Shown one piece after another: positions 8,469 through 16,910 of a stretch of DNA of 64,000 nucleotides (within the stretch, counting starts at the first letter, position 1; the number at the start of each line of letters is the position of its first letter). The position numbers and the translations under genes were made by a program. The notes under the pieces are model-generated. The model was not told where the DNA came from. It saw only the letters and a program-made list of their open reading frames with translations, and searched no databases. Source of the DNA: Herbaspirillum rhizosphaerae_A. Its GTDB lineage: Bacteria; Pseudomonadota; Gammaproteobacteria; Burkholderiales; Burkholderiaceae_D. Location of the stretch: assembly GCF_046025915.1 (NCBI RefSeq), contig NZ_JAQQFR010000011.1:124001-188000 (forward strand). The letters are read 5' to 3'.

Positions 8469-9167
8469 ATGTCAAAACTCACCACGCAACTGCGCACCCG
8501 GCTGGAAGGGTTGAAGCGCACCATTATCGAGGCATCGGACAAACCGCTGATCCTCGTCAAGGAGCTGTCGCCGCGTTCGCGCCGACATCTGTTGCGACAT
8601 TTTCTGGCGCTGGAAGAAAAAGACCGGCTGCTGCGCTTCGGCACCAAGCTGTCCGACGATCTGGTGACGCGCTACGTGGAGAAGATCGACTTCACGCGCG
8701 ACACCATTTTCGGCGTCTATGATCGCAAGCTGCGCCTGCTCGGCGTCGGTCATCTGGCTTTCGCACCGCGCGAGACCTCGCCTGTATCCGGTGCCACCAT
8801 CAAGGCGCGCGTGGCCGAATTCGGCGTCTCGGTATCGGCGGCAGCACGTGGCATGGGCGTGGGCACCAAGCTGTTCGAGCGTGGGGCAATACACTGCCGC
8901 AATGCAGATGTCGACACGCTCTACATGCATTGCCTCTCGTCCAATAAGGTGATGATGCACATCGCCCGCAAAGCCGGCATGGAAATCCACCGCGACTACG
9001 GCGAGGCCGACGCCTATCTCAAACTCAAGCCCGCCAATTCCGTCACCGTCTTCCAGGAAGCGATGGAAGAACAGGTCGCCATGATCGACTACATCGTCAA
9101 AGCCAACATGCGTGCGCTGTTCAAATGGGTAGGCAAGGTCACCGGCATCGGCAAGCCCAAATCCTGA
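8469..9167 (+). CDS. GNAT-fold N-acetyltransferase
   Basis: A 232-residue protein with a GNAT core. After an N-terminal region rich in charged residues, the strand EFGVSVSAAARGMGVGTKLFERG contains the acetyl-CoA pyrophosphate-binding loop (R-G-M-G-V-G at about 133-138), and the following LYMHCLSSNKVMMHIARKAGM is the usual strand-helix pair of motif B. The C-terminal tail carries a basic, hydrophobic end. The substrate cannot be told from sequence. It starts 9 bp after cca and may be the last gene of the run that begins with the NDUFA9-like gene. Confidence 0.85.
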   Translation: MSKLTTQLRTRLEGLKRTIIEASDKPLILVKELSPRSRRHLLRHFLALEEKDRLLRFGTKLSDDLVTRYVEKIDFTRDTIFGVYDRKLRLLGVGHLAFAPRETSPVSGATIKARVAEFGVSVSAAARGMGVGTKLFERGAIHCRNADVDTLYMHCLSSNKVMMHIARKAGMEIHRDYGEADAYLKLKPANSVTVFQEAMEEQVAMIDYIVKANMRALFKWVGKVTGIGKPKS

Positions 9168-9278
9168 GCACGGTTTGATCTGGATCAGAGATCCACGCCA
9201 GCGTTGGATGCAAACCGGGCGGAAGGCGCATAATATGGTTCTCAACGCGGCTATCAACGTATTTCAATAAACATTCCC

Positions 9279-10157
9279 ATGGAAACTACCGTCTCTACCG
9301 ACGATTTCTTTGCCAGCGTCGCGACAAAATCCGACAGCGGGGCATTGCGCGGCGATTACACGCACGCCGACAAGAACTACGTCGTGGCCCAGAACTGGGC
9401 CGGCTATACACCTGAACAACACGCACTATGGCGACGTCTGTATGAGCGCCAGGCCAAGCTGATTCCCGGCCGTGCCTGCGACGTCTTCCTCGACAGCATC
9501 AAAACCCTCGACGTCTCGCAAGGCATTCCGCAATTCGATCGCACCACCGAGGCACTGTACAAGGCCACCGGCTGGCAGCTGGTCGCCGTGCCGGGTTTGG
9601 TGCCGGACCATACTTTCTTCGAGCATCTGGCCAATCGCCGCTTCCCGGTGACGGTCTGGTTGCGTGAAGAACATGAGTTCGATTACATCGTTGAGCCCGA
9701 CGTCTTCCACGATTTCTTCGGCCATGTACCGCTGCTGTTCAATCCGATTTTTGCCGAACATTTGCAGGAATACGGCAAGGGTGGCCTCAAGGCATTGAAG
9801 CTGGACGGCCTGGCCTTCCTCGCGCGCCTGTATTGGTACACGATCGAGTTCGGCCTGATCCAGAGTCCCGAGGGTTTGCGTATCTACGGCGCCGGTATTT
9901 TGTCGTCGGGCGGCGAGGTGGAATACTGCCTGCGCAATCCGGAACCGAACCGGATTCCTTTCCAGCTCGACCGCGTCATGCGCACCTTGTACAAGATCGA
10001 TTCGTACCAGGAAACTTACTTCGTCATTCGCGACTTCCAGCAATTGTTCGATGACACGGCGCCGGATTTCACCGCGCTGTATGAGCAATTGAAGGCACAG
10101 GATGCGCTGCCGGCCAATACGCTATTGCCGGGAGAGAAAAACTTTCTGGTCGCTTGA
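9279..10157 (+). CDS. phhA: Phenylalanine 4-monooxygenase
   Basis: Tetrahydropterin- and iron-dependent conversion of phenylalanine to tyrosine in the cytosol. The 292-residue length fits the bacterial single-domain enzyme without the regulatory ACT domain. The non-haem iron ligands are His144 and His149 in PDVFHDFFGHVPLL and Glu190 in YWYTIEFGL. The usual partner phhB (pterin carbinolamine dehydratase) and the regulator phhR are not adjacent. Its neighbour downstream is a fused indolepyruvate:ferredoxin oxidoreductase, so the pair suggests aromatic amino acid breakdown. A good terminator follows the stop. Confidence 0.97.
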   Translation: METTVSTDDFFASVATKSDSGALRGDYTHADKNYVVAQNWAGYTPEQHALWRRLYERQAKLIPGRACDVFLDSIKTLDVSQGIPQFDRTTEALYKATGWQLVAVPGLVPDHTFFEHLANRRFPVTVWLREEHEFDYIVEPDVFHDFFGHVPLLFNPIFAEHLQEYGKGGLKALKLDGLAFLARLYWYTIEFGLIQSPEGLRIYGAGILSSGGEVEYCLRNPEPNRIPFQLDRVMRTLYKIDSYQETYFVIRDFQQLFDDTAPDFTALYEQLKAQDALPANTLLPGEKNFLVA

Positions 10158-10189
10158 CCGGAGCTTGTCTCCGTATCAAGTTTTGGACG

Positions 10190-10219
10190 AAGCCCCTGCC
10201 TAAAAGCCGGGGCTTTTTT
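10190..10219 (+). terminator. Terminator after phhA
   Basis: Stem AAGCCCC (10190-10196) with GGGGCTT (10209-10215), followed by a T-run. It separates phhA from the oxidoreductase gene. The 215 bp that follow up to 10434 contain a small hairpin TTCGCC/GGCGAA (10346-10362) and no gene. Confidence 0.85.
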
Positions 10220-10434
10220 CATGCCGTCAGCACTCGGTCAGGACGCAGTCAGCTTCTCCCTCAGCAGTGCCCCGGGCGTGTTGCACCGTGCGTAGCGGCA
10301 ATAAGCCGCTTGTGCTACTGTAGCCATATCAAAAGAAAGAAACCATTCGCCCACAAGGCGAACGCGTTTTAAGCAGGATCTCGAACAGATCCATGTGCAA
10401 ACAAAGACACGATTTTTGGCACGGAGACAAGCGC

Positions 10435-13400
10435 ATGAACGCACCCCTACCTTCCAGTCAACGCCTGTTGCTGGATGACATTTCCCTCGACGACAAATAC
10501 GCGCTGGAGCGCGGCCGGGTTTTCATGACCGGGATACAAGCATTGATACGGCTGCCGATGCTGCAGCGGCAGCACGACCTCCAGGCAGGACTGAACACGG
10601 CCGGTTATGTCACCGGCTATCGCGGTTCGCCGCTGGGTACGGTCGATCAGACCGCCGCCAAGGCCAAGAAATATCTGGACGCCGCGCACGTCAAATTCCA
10701 TCCCGGCATGAACGAAGATCTGGCCGCCACCGCCGTGTGGGGTACGCAGCAGGTCAACTTGTTCCCGGGAGCGCAATACGACGGCGTGTTCTCGCTGTGG
10801 TATGGCAAGGGCCCCGGCGTGGATCGCTGCGGCGACGTCTTCAAACACGCCAACATGGCCGGCACCTCGCAGCACGGCGGCGTGCTGGTTATCGCCGGCG
10901 ACGACCATGCCGCCAAATCTTCTACCACTGCGCATCAGAGCGAACACATCCTGAAGGCCTGCGGCATCCCGGTGCTTTATCCCTCATCGGTGCAGGAATA
11001 CCTCGACTATGGCCTGCATGGTTGGGCCATGAGCCGCTACACCGGTCTGTGGGTATCGATGAAATGCGTGACCGACATCGTCGAATCCGGCATGTCGGTG
11101 ATGATCGATTCGCAACGCGTGCAGCCGATTATTCCAAACGATTTCGAATTGCCGCCGGGCGGCCTCAACATCCGCCAGCCTGACACCGTGCTCGATCAGG
11201 AAGCACGGATGAACGTCTACAAGTGGTACGCCGCGCTGGCCTACGCCCGCGTCAACAAACTCAACCAGATCATCTGGGACAGCCCGAAGGCGCGCATCGG
11301 CATCGTCACCGCCGGCAAGTCTTATCTCGACACGCGCCAGGCGCTCTACGATCTCGGCATCGATGAACAAGTCGCGCGCGATATCGGCATTCGTCTCTAC
11401 AAGATCGGCATGACCTGGCCGCTGGAAGCCGAAGGTGTGCGCGAGTTTGCGCAAGGCCTCGATGAAATCCTGGTGGTCGAAGAGAAGCGTCAGATCCTGG
11501 AATACCAGATCAAGGAAGAACTCTACAACTGGCGCGACGACGTGCGTCCGCGCGTGGTCGGCAAGTTCGACGACACTGGCGAATGGAGCGGCTCGCCGCG
11601 CGAAGGCCACGGTAACTGGCTGCTGCCCGCAACGTATGAGCTGAGCCCGGCGCAGATCGCACGCGCCATCGCGACGCGTATTTCCAAGTACTACGCCGGT
11701 CATCCGATTGAGCAGCGCGTCAAGGCACGCATCGCCTTCCTAGAAGCCAAGGAAGCCACGCTCAACGTCAGCACCAAGCCCGATCCCAACAAGGATCGTA
11801 TCCCGCATTTCTGTTCGGGCTGTCCGCACAATACCTCGACCAAACTGCCCGACGGCAGCCGCGCATTGGCCGGTATCGGTTGTCACTACATGGTGACCTG
11901 GATGGACCGCGAGTCGTCGATCTTTTCGCACATGGGCGGCGAGGGTGTGACCTGGGTCGGCCAGGCGCCGTTCACCAGCGAGAAGCATGTGTTCTCTAAT
12001 TTGGGCGACGGCACCTATTTCCATTCGGGCTTGCTGGCGGTGCGCGCCGCCGTGGCGGGCAAGGTCAACATGACCTACAAGATTCTGTACAACGATGCGG
12101 TCGCAATGACCGGCGGACAAGAGTTTGACGGCCCGCTCGATCCGGCCATGATCTCGCGCCAGCTGGCAGCGGAAAATGTGCGTCCCATCATCGTCGTCAC
12201 CGACGAGCCGGACAAATATCCTGCCGGCACACCATGGGCTGACGGTGTGACGATTCGCCATCGCAGCGAACTCGATGCCGTACAGCGCGAGCTGCGTGAA
12301 GTGCCGGGCGTGTCCGCCATGATTTACGACCAGACCTGCGCCTCGGAAAAACGCCGCCGCCGCAAACGCGACGCCTATCCCGACCCCGCCAAGCGCGCCG
12401 TCATCAATGAAGCCGTGTGCGAAGGCTGCGGCGACTGCAGCGTGCAGTCCAACTGCCTGTCGGTGGAGCCGCTGGAGACCGAGTTCGGCCGCAAGCGTCA
12501 GATCAATCAATCGTCATGCAACAAGGATTATTCCTGTGTGAATGGCTTCTGCCCGAGCTTCGTCACGGTGGAGGGCGGCAAGCTGAAGAAAGCCAAACGC
12601 GTTGCTGTGGAAAAGACCGAAGCCGCCGGGCAAGTTCAAGGACCGGTACTTCCTGAGCCGCAACTACCGGCCATGGGTGACACCTATGGCATCGTCGTCA
12701 CCGGTATCGGCGGCACCGGCGTGATCACCATCGGCCAGATTCTGGCGATGGCGGCTCACGTCGAAGGCAAGGCCTGCTCGGTGCTGGACATGAGCGGTCT
12801 CGCGCAAAAAGGCGGGCCGGTGATGTCGCACGTGCGCTTGTCCGACCATGCCGACGATCTCTATTCCACCCGTGTCGGTACCGGTGCGGCGGATCTGGTG
12901 ATCGGATGCGACGTGATCGTCACCGCCAGCCGCGACGCCTTGTCACGCATGGGCGAAGGACGTACGCACGCGGCGGTCAATTCGACGCAGATGCCGACAG
13001 CGGCCTTCGTGCGCAATCCGGACTGGCAGTTCCCGACGGTGTCCGCTGAAGGCAGCATCCAAAGCGCCTGCGGCAAGGATCGCGTGGCGTTGATCGATGC
13101 CGGCAATATCGCCACCGCACTGATGGGCGACGCCATTGCGACCAACATGTTCATGCTCGGCTATGCCTGGCAACGCGGCTGGGTGCCGCTGTCAGAAGGC
13201 GCGCTTCTCAAGGCCATTGAACTCAATGCCTTGTCGGTCGACTTCAACAAGCAGGCCTTCGGCTGGGGCCGCGCCGCTGCGCATGATGCGGACGCCGTGG
13301 CGTTGGCTGCACGCCGCAATGGCATGACCGCGCAAGTGATCGACTTCAAGCGTCCGCCGTCGCTGGAAGAAGTGCTGGCCAAGCGCGTCGACTTCCTGAC

Positions 13401-14037
13401 GCAGTATCAGAACGCTGCGTATGCACGTCAGTACAGCGATTTCGTCGAGCAGGTGCGCCGCGCAGAATCTGCCTTGGGCGAATCGGCCAAGGCGATGAAA
13501 CTCAGCACGGCAGTCGCGACTTACCTGTTCAAGCTGATGGCGTACAAGGATGAGTATGAAGTGGCGCGTCTTTATACCGCGCCAGCCTTCCGCGAAAAAA
13601 TCGCCGGCATGTTCGAGGGCGATTACCAGCTGAAATTCCATCTGGCGCCGCCGTTGCTGGCCAAGCACGACAACAACGGCCATCTGATCAAGAAGCAATA
13701 TGGTCCGTGGATGATGCGTGCCTTTGGCGTGCTGGCGAAGCTACGCTTCTTGCGCAACACGCCGCTGGACGTATTCGGCTACACCGATGAGCGGAAACAG
13801 GAGCGCGCGCTGATCGGCGAATACTGCAATACCGTCAGCGGCTTGTTAAGCAAACTCAACGCTGACAATCTTGCGCAGGCAACGGCGATTGCGCGTATCC
13901 CGGAAGAGATCCGCGGTTACGGCCACGTCAAGGAACGTCATCTGAAAGCAGCCAAGCAGAAGGAAGCGGATTTGCTGCGAATGTTTGATGCAGGTCAGAA
14001 GCCGCATGTGCCGGAAGGTGGCAAGCAGGCTGCCTGA
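10435..14037 (+). CDS. Indolepyruvate:ferredoxin oxidoreductase, fused subunits
   Basis: Oxidatively decarboxylates aryl-pyruvates (indolepyruvate, phenylpyruvate) to aryl-acetyl-CoA with ferredoxin as acceptor. The 1200-residue chain fuses what are separate alpha and beta subunits in archaea. The first half has the pyruvate-binding and thiamine diphosphate domains (TGYRGSPLGT; later SGCPHNTS and GGEGVTWVGQ). A cluster of cysteines at Cys662, 665, 668 and 674 (CEGCGDC...C) followed by a second group marks the iron-sulfur region. The gamma-type domain begins at VVTGIGGTGVITIGQI. I start at ATG 10435, preceded by GGAG; an upstream in-frame ATG at 10393 lacks one. With phhA upstream it suggests aromatic amino acid catabolism to phenylacetyl-CoA or a related thioester, which is inference. 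Confidence 0.93.
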   Translation: MNAPLPSSQRLLLDDISLDDKYALERGRVFMTGIQALIRLPMLQRQHDLQAGLNTAGYVTGYRGSPLGTVDQTAAKAKKYLDAAHVKFHPGMNEDLAATAVWGTQQVNLFPGAQYDGVFSLWYGKGPGVDRCGDVFKHANMAGTSQHGGVLVIAGDDHAAKSSTTAHQSEHILKACGIPVLYPSSVQEYLDYGLHGWAMSRYTGLWVSMKCVTDIVESGMSVMIDSQRVQPIIPNDFELPPGGLNIRQPDTVLDQEARMNVYKWYAALAYARVNKLNQIIWDSPKARIGIVTAGKSYLDTRQALYDLGIDEQVARDIGIRLYKIGMTWPLEAEGVREFAQGLDEILVVEEKRQILEYQIKEELYNWRDDVRPRVVGKFDDTGEWSGSPREGHGNWLLPATYELSPAQIARAIATRISKYYAGHPIEQRVKARIAFLEAKEATLNVSTKPDPNKDRIPHFCSGCPHNTSTKLPDGSRALAGIGCHYMVTWMDRESSIFSHMGGEGVTWVGQAPFTSEKHVFSNLGDGTYFHSGLLAVRAAVAGKVNMTYKILYNDAVAMTGGQEFDGPLDPAMISRQLAAENVRPIIVVTDEPDKYPAGTPWADGVTIRHRSELDAVQRELREVPGVSAMIYDQTCASEKRRRRKRDAYPDPAKRAVINEAVCEGCGDCSVQSNCLSVEPLETEFGRKRQINQSSCNKDYSCVNGFCPSFVTVEGGKLKKAKRVAVEKTEAAGQVQGPVLPEPQLPAMGDTYGIVVTGIGGTGVITIGQILAMAAHVEGKACSVLDMSGLAQKGGPVMSHVRLSDHADDLYSTRVGTGAADLVIGCDVIVTASRDALSRMGEGRTHAAVNSTQMPTAAFVRNPDWQFPTVSAEGSIQSACGKDRVALIDAGNIATALMGDAIATNMFMLGYAWQRGWVPLSEGALLKAIELNALSVDFNKQAFGWGRAAAHDADAVALAARRNGMTAQVIDFKRPPSLEEVLAKRVDFLTQYQNAAYARQYSDFVEQVRRAESALGESAKAMKLSTAVATYLFKLMAYKDEYEVARLYTAPAFREKIAGMFEGDYQLKFHLAPPLLAKHDNNGHLIKKQYGPWMMRAFGVLAKLRFLRNTPLDVFGYTDERKQERALIGEYCNTVSGLLSKLNADNLAQATAIARIPEEIRGYGHVKERHLKAAKQKEADLLRMFDAGQKPHVPEGGKQAA

Positions 14038-14056
14038 TAGTCCTGCAGATAGCGTT

Positions 14057-14076
14057 AGGGCCTGTTAGCAGGCCCT
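14057..14076. repeat. Perfect hairpin after the oxidoreductase gene
   Basis: AGGGCCTG/CAGGCCCT with a 4-nt loop, 20 bp after the stop codon, without a following T-run. It may protect the mRNA end or contribute to termination. Confidence 0.4.
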
Positions 14077-14082
14077 GGCATT

Positions 14083-14189
14083 CACCGTCGTCCCAGCGAA
14101 CGCTGGGACCCAGTGTCGTACAGTGTTCAATGGATTTTATTGGATGCGACAAACGTCGCTGGGTCCTGACTTTCGTCAGGACGACGGTG
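14083..14189. repeat. REPIN-like element (two inverted REP units)
   Basis: Two 31-bp units in opposite orientation, 14083-14113 and 14159-14189, separated by 45 bp. Both begin (read inward) CACCGTCGTCC and end GGACCCAG. Their internal stems differ, CCAGC..GCTGG in one and CTGAC..GTCAG in the other, but each keeps perfect pairing around a GAA-type loop. This compensatory pattern is what REP/REPIN sequences show. It lies in the gap between convergent genes, the usual place for such elements. Confidence 0.75.
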
Positions 14190-14214
14190 TTTTTGTTTTC
14201 GGGCGTGAGATTTG

Positions 14215-15084
14215 TTACGAAGCGCGGGGGAGCTTGCCGCCGCTGACCCGTTCGATTCCCGCCAGATCTTGCCAGCTTTGCACCTCGGCGAAACCGCGTT
14301 GTTGCAGCAGCTTGCGCACGGCTTCCGACTGATCGTAACCATGCTCCATCAGCAGCCAGCCATCCGGCTTCAGATAAGCCGCTGCACCGTCGATGATGAT
14401 GCGCAAGGCTGACAAGCCGTCGGCGTGATCGGTCAATGCACCGATCGGTTCGAAGCGCAAATCACCCTGTGACAAATGCATGTCTCCGGCGACGATATAA
14501 GGCGGATTGGAAACGATCAGATCAAGATACGGTTGCGGTGACTTGGCGGTGTCGACACCGACGTCGAGTGCGGCGTACCAGTCGCTGCGCAAGAAATGTA
14601 CTTTGGCGCCATGCCGCTGCGCATTGCTCGCAGCAACCTTCAATGCGCCTTCACTGACATCCAGCGCAGTCATGGCAACATCCGGCCGCGTGTGCGCAAT
14701 CGCAACCGCAATGGCGCCCGAACCGGTGCCCATGTCGAGCGCCTTGCCTTGCTGCGGCAAGCGCTCCAGCGACAGCTCTACCAGCAATTCGGTATCGGGG
14801 CGAGGAATCAATACATCCGGTGTGACCTGCAAGGTGAGGCCGAAGAATTCGCGCTCACCGACGATGTAGGCAATCGGCTCGCCTTGCAGGCGGCGGCGAA
14901 ACAGCGCGGTCAGTTGCGTCGCTTCTGCCGCCGTAAGCAGACGTTCGGATTGCGTGATCAACTGGATGCGCGTCAGTTGCAGCGCATGGCCGATCAGGAT
15001 GCGATTTTCCAGCATATCGAGCGGTGCGCTGCGCAGCGCCTCGGCCAGGCTGATGCATGGCGGGATGTCTGAAAAATCATTCAC
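14215..15084 (-). CDS. prmC: Release factor N5-glutamine methyltransferase
   Basis: Methylates the glutamine of the GGQ motif of release factors RF1 and RF2, using S-adenosylmethionine, in the cytosol. The 289-residue protein has the SAM-binding motif ALDMGTGSGAIAVAIA and the catalytic NPPY at residues 193-196, which binds the substrate glutamine amide. Its substrate RF1 (prfA, Gln235 of GGQ) is encoded upstream in the same direction, but here dsbB is inserted between them. prmC starts 6 bp after the dsbB stop, so the two are cotranscribed. grxD, which often follows prmC, is not found here; a REPIN and convergent gene come next. Confidence 0.95.
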   Translation of the reverse strand: MNDFSDIPPCISLAEALRSAPLDMLENRILIGHALQLTRIQLITQSERLLTAAEATQLTALFRRRLQGEPIAYIVGEREFFGLTLQVTPDVLIPRPDTELLVELSLERLPQQGKALDMGTGSGAIAVAIAHTRPDVAMTALDVSEGALKVAASNAQRHGAKVHFLRSDWYAALDVGVDTAKSPQPYLDLIVSNPPYIVAGDMHLSQGDLRFEPIGALTDHADGLSALRIIIDGAAAYLKPDGWLLMEHGYDQSEAVRKLLQQRGFAEVQSWQDLAGIERVSGGKLPRAS

Positions 15085-15090
15085 AGAAAA

Positions 15091-15561
15091 TCAACCGCGC
15101 TTGAAGACGCGGCGCGCCAGCAGGATGGCGATGATGGCGAACCAGATCAGCGACCATTGTGGAATCGACAGACCGAGGAAAGGGTAGGGATTCGCACACA
15201 AGCCGTCAGCCTTGAACAGCAGCGGGAACATGTTGGCGGTCGGCACCGTGTTCAGGGAGGTTTCCAGCGGATCGATACCGCAGGAAGTGCCAGGATGCGC
15301 CTGCACCCACAGATGCCAGCCGGCAGTGGCGATGCCGCCGAGCGCAGCCAGTACGCCCAGACCGGCGCCAAGTTTGGCGGAGCCGGGTGGCAGGAAGGCG
15401 AAGATGATGCAGATGATGGCGATGGCGACGAAGATGTAGCGCTGGATGATGCACAGCGGACACGGCATCATTTCTTCGACGATCTGGAGATAAAGGGCGG
15501 CGCCGAGCAAGGCGATGCACAGAAGGGCGACTGACAGAAACAGAGATTTGGACGATTTCAT
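15091..15561 (-). CDS. dsbB: Disulfide bond formation protein B
   Basis: Inner-membrane quinone reductase that re-oxidises DsbA and so drives disulfide formation in the periplasm. The 156-residue protein has four membrane segments and the two redox pairs expected: Cys34-Pro-Leu-Cys37 in the first periplasmic loop and Cys94 and Cys122 in the second. QRY after the first pair is the conserved quinone-side motif. It sits between prfA and prmC, which are normally adjacent, 173 bp after prfA and 6 bp before prmC. dsbC, the isomerase, is encoded 39 kb away in this window. No strong ribosome binding site is visible at the ATG. Confidence 0.95.
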   Translation of the reverse strand: MKSSKSLFLSVALLCIALLGAALYLQIVEEMMPCPLCIIQRYIFVAIAIICIIFAFLPPGSAKLGAGLGVLAALGGIATAGWHLWVQAHPGTSCGIDPLETSLNTVPTANMFPLLFKADGLCANPYPFLGLSIPQWSLIWFAIIAILLARRVFKRG

Positions 15562-15734
15562 GAGCGTTTAATTTTGATGTTGTTCGAAGGTAGCTGCACT
15601 TGAAGCTGTACCTCAGAGGGGCCTTCGTGCAATTGGTTCCGGCGCTGCTGCATTGTGCCACAGGCCGCGACAATGCTGGATTACTGGTCGTTTTCGCGGA
15701 ACAATTGCAGGCTCAATCAAGACGGCAAAATCGT

Positions 15735-16814
15735 TTATTCGTCGCCCAGTTGCGCCAGCAATTCAGCCTGATGTTCCGTGATCAATGCGTTGGTCAATTC
15801 TTCCAGATCGCCATCCATGATGAAGTCCAGCTTGTACAGCGTCAGGTTGATGCGGTGATCCGTCATGCGTCCCTGCGGGAAATTGTAGGTGCGGATGCGC
15901 TCGCTGCGGTCGCCCGAACCGATCAGCGATTTGCGTGTGGCGGCTTCCTTGGATTGCTGTTCGCGCAGTTGTACGTCCTTGATGCGCGCCGCCAGCACCT
16001 TCAATGCCGAGGCCTTGTTCTTGTGCTGGCTGCGATCGTCCTGGCATTCCACCACGATGCCGGTCGGCATGTGGGTGATGCGCACCGCCGAGTCGGTCTT
16101 GTTGATGTGCTGGCCGCCCGCGCCTGAAGCGCGATAAGTGTCGATGCGGATATCGGCCGGGTTGATGTCGACGTCTTCGACTTCATCGGCTTCCGGCATC
16201 ACCGCGACGGTGCAAGCCGAGGTATGGATGCGGCCCTGAGTTTCGGTGGCGGGCACGCGCTGCACGCGGTGGCCGCCGGATTCGAACTTCAGGCGCGAGT
16301 AGGCGCCGAAACCGGCGATACGCACGATGACTTCCTTGTAGCCGCCGACTTCTGAATCGGATGCCGACATCATCTCCACCTGCCAGCGATTGCGTTCGGC
16401 AAAGCGCGTGTACATGCGCAGCAAATCGCCCGCAAACAACGCTGACTCATCGCCACCGGTGCCGGCACGGATTTCCAGGAAGATGTTGCGCTCGTCGTTG
16501 GGATCCTTCGGCAGCAGCATCTTTTGCAGATCGCCTTCCAGCGCCTCCATACGTGCCTTGGCGCCGTTGATTTCGTCCTGCGCGAATTCCTTCATGTCGG
16601 GATCCGACAGCAGCTCCTGCGCCGTCGTGATGTCGTTCGCGGCCTGTGTGTAGGTGTGATACAGCGCCACCAGCGGGCCCAGTTCGGCGTGCTCGCGCGT
16701 CATCTTGCGATAGTTGTCCATGTCGGACGTCGCTTCTTGCTGCATCAGCAGATTGTTGAGTTCTTCCAGCCGTTCGGCGAGCTGGTCGAGTTTGGCGAGC
16801 ATGGATGGTTTCAT
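15735..16814 (-). CDS. prfA: Peptide chain release factor 1
   Basis: Recognises UAA and UAG on the ribosome and triggers peptide release. The 359-residue length is standard. The GGQ motif is Gly233-Gly234-Gln235, and the stop-codon-reading tripeptide PAT lies in RVPATETQG. I use the ATG at 16814, giving the family start MKPSM; a second ATG four codons on is possible. It follows hemA on the minus strand with 96 bp between, an arrangement common in proteobacteria. Its modifying enzyme PrmC is encoded downstream after dsbB. Confidence 0.97.
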   Translation of the reverse strand: MKPSMLAKLDQLAERLEELNNLLMQQEATSDMDNYRKMTREHAELGPLVALYHTYTQAANDITTAQELLSDPDMKEFAQDEINGAKARMEALEGDLQKMLLPKDPNDERNIFLEIRAGTGGDESALFAGDLLRMYTRFAERNRWQVEMMSASDSEVGGYKEVIVRIAGFGAYSRLKFESGGHRVQRVPATETQGRIHTSACTVAVMPEADEVEDVDINPADIRIDTYRASGAGGQHINKTDSAVRITHMPTGIVVECQDDRSQHKNKASALKVLAARIKDVQLREQQSKEAATRKSLIGSGDRSERIRTYNFPQGRMTDHRINLTLYKLDFIMDGDLEELTNALITEHQAELLAQLGDE

Positions 16815-16910
16815 GGGCTTACTTTATGTTGAATGGGTGGCGATACGACGCTCGCGCAGCGAGCAGAAGAGAGCCGCGATCACAGGGATCCCGGCGAGCG
16901 AATGGAGTCG

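Noticed and set aside
14548..14559. GGTGTCGACACC palindrome inside prmC
   Set aside because: Shares TGTCGACA with the purine operator but lies in coding sequence and lacks the flanking A/T bases; another TGTCGACA near 8904 is also coding.
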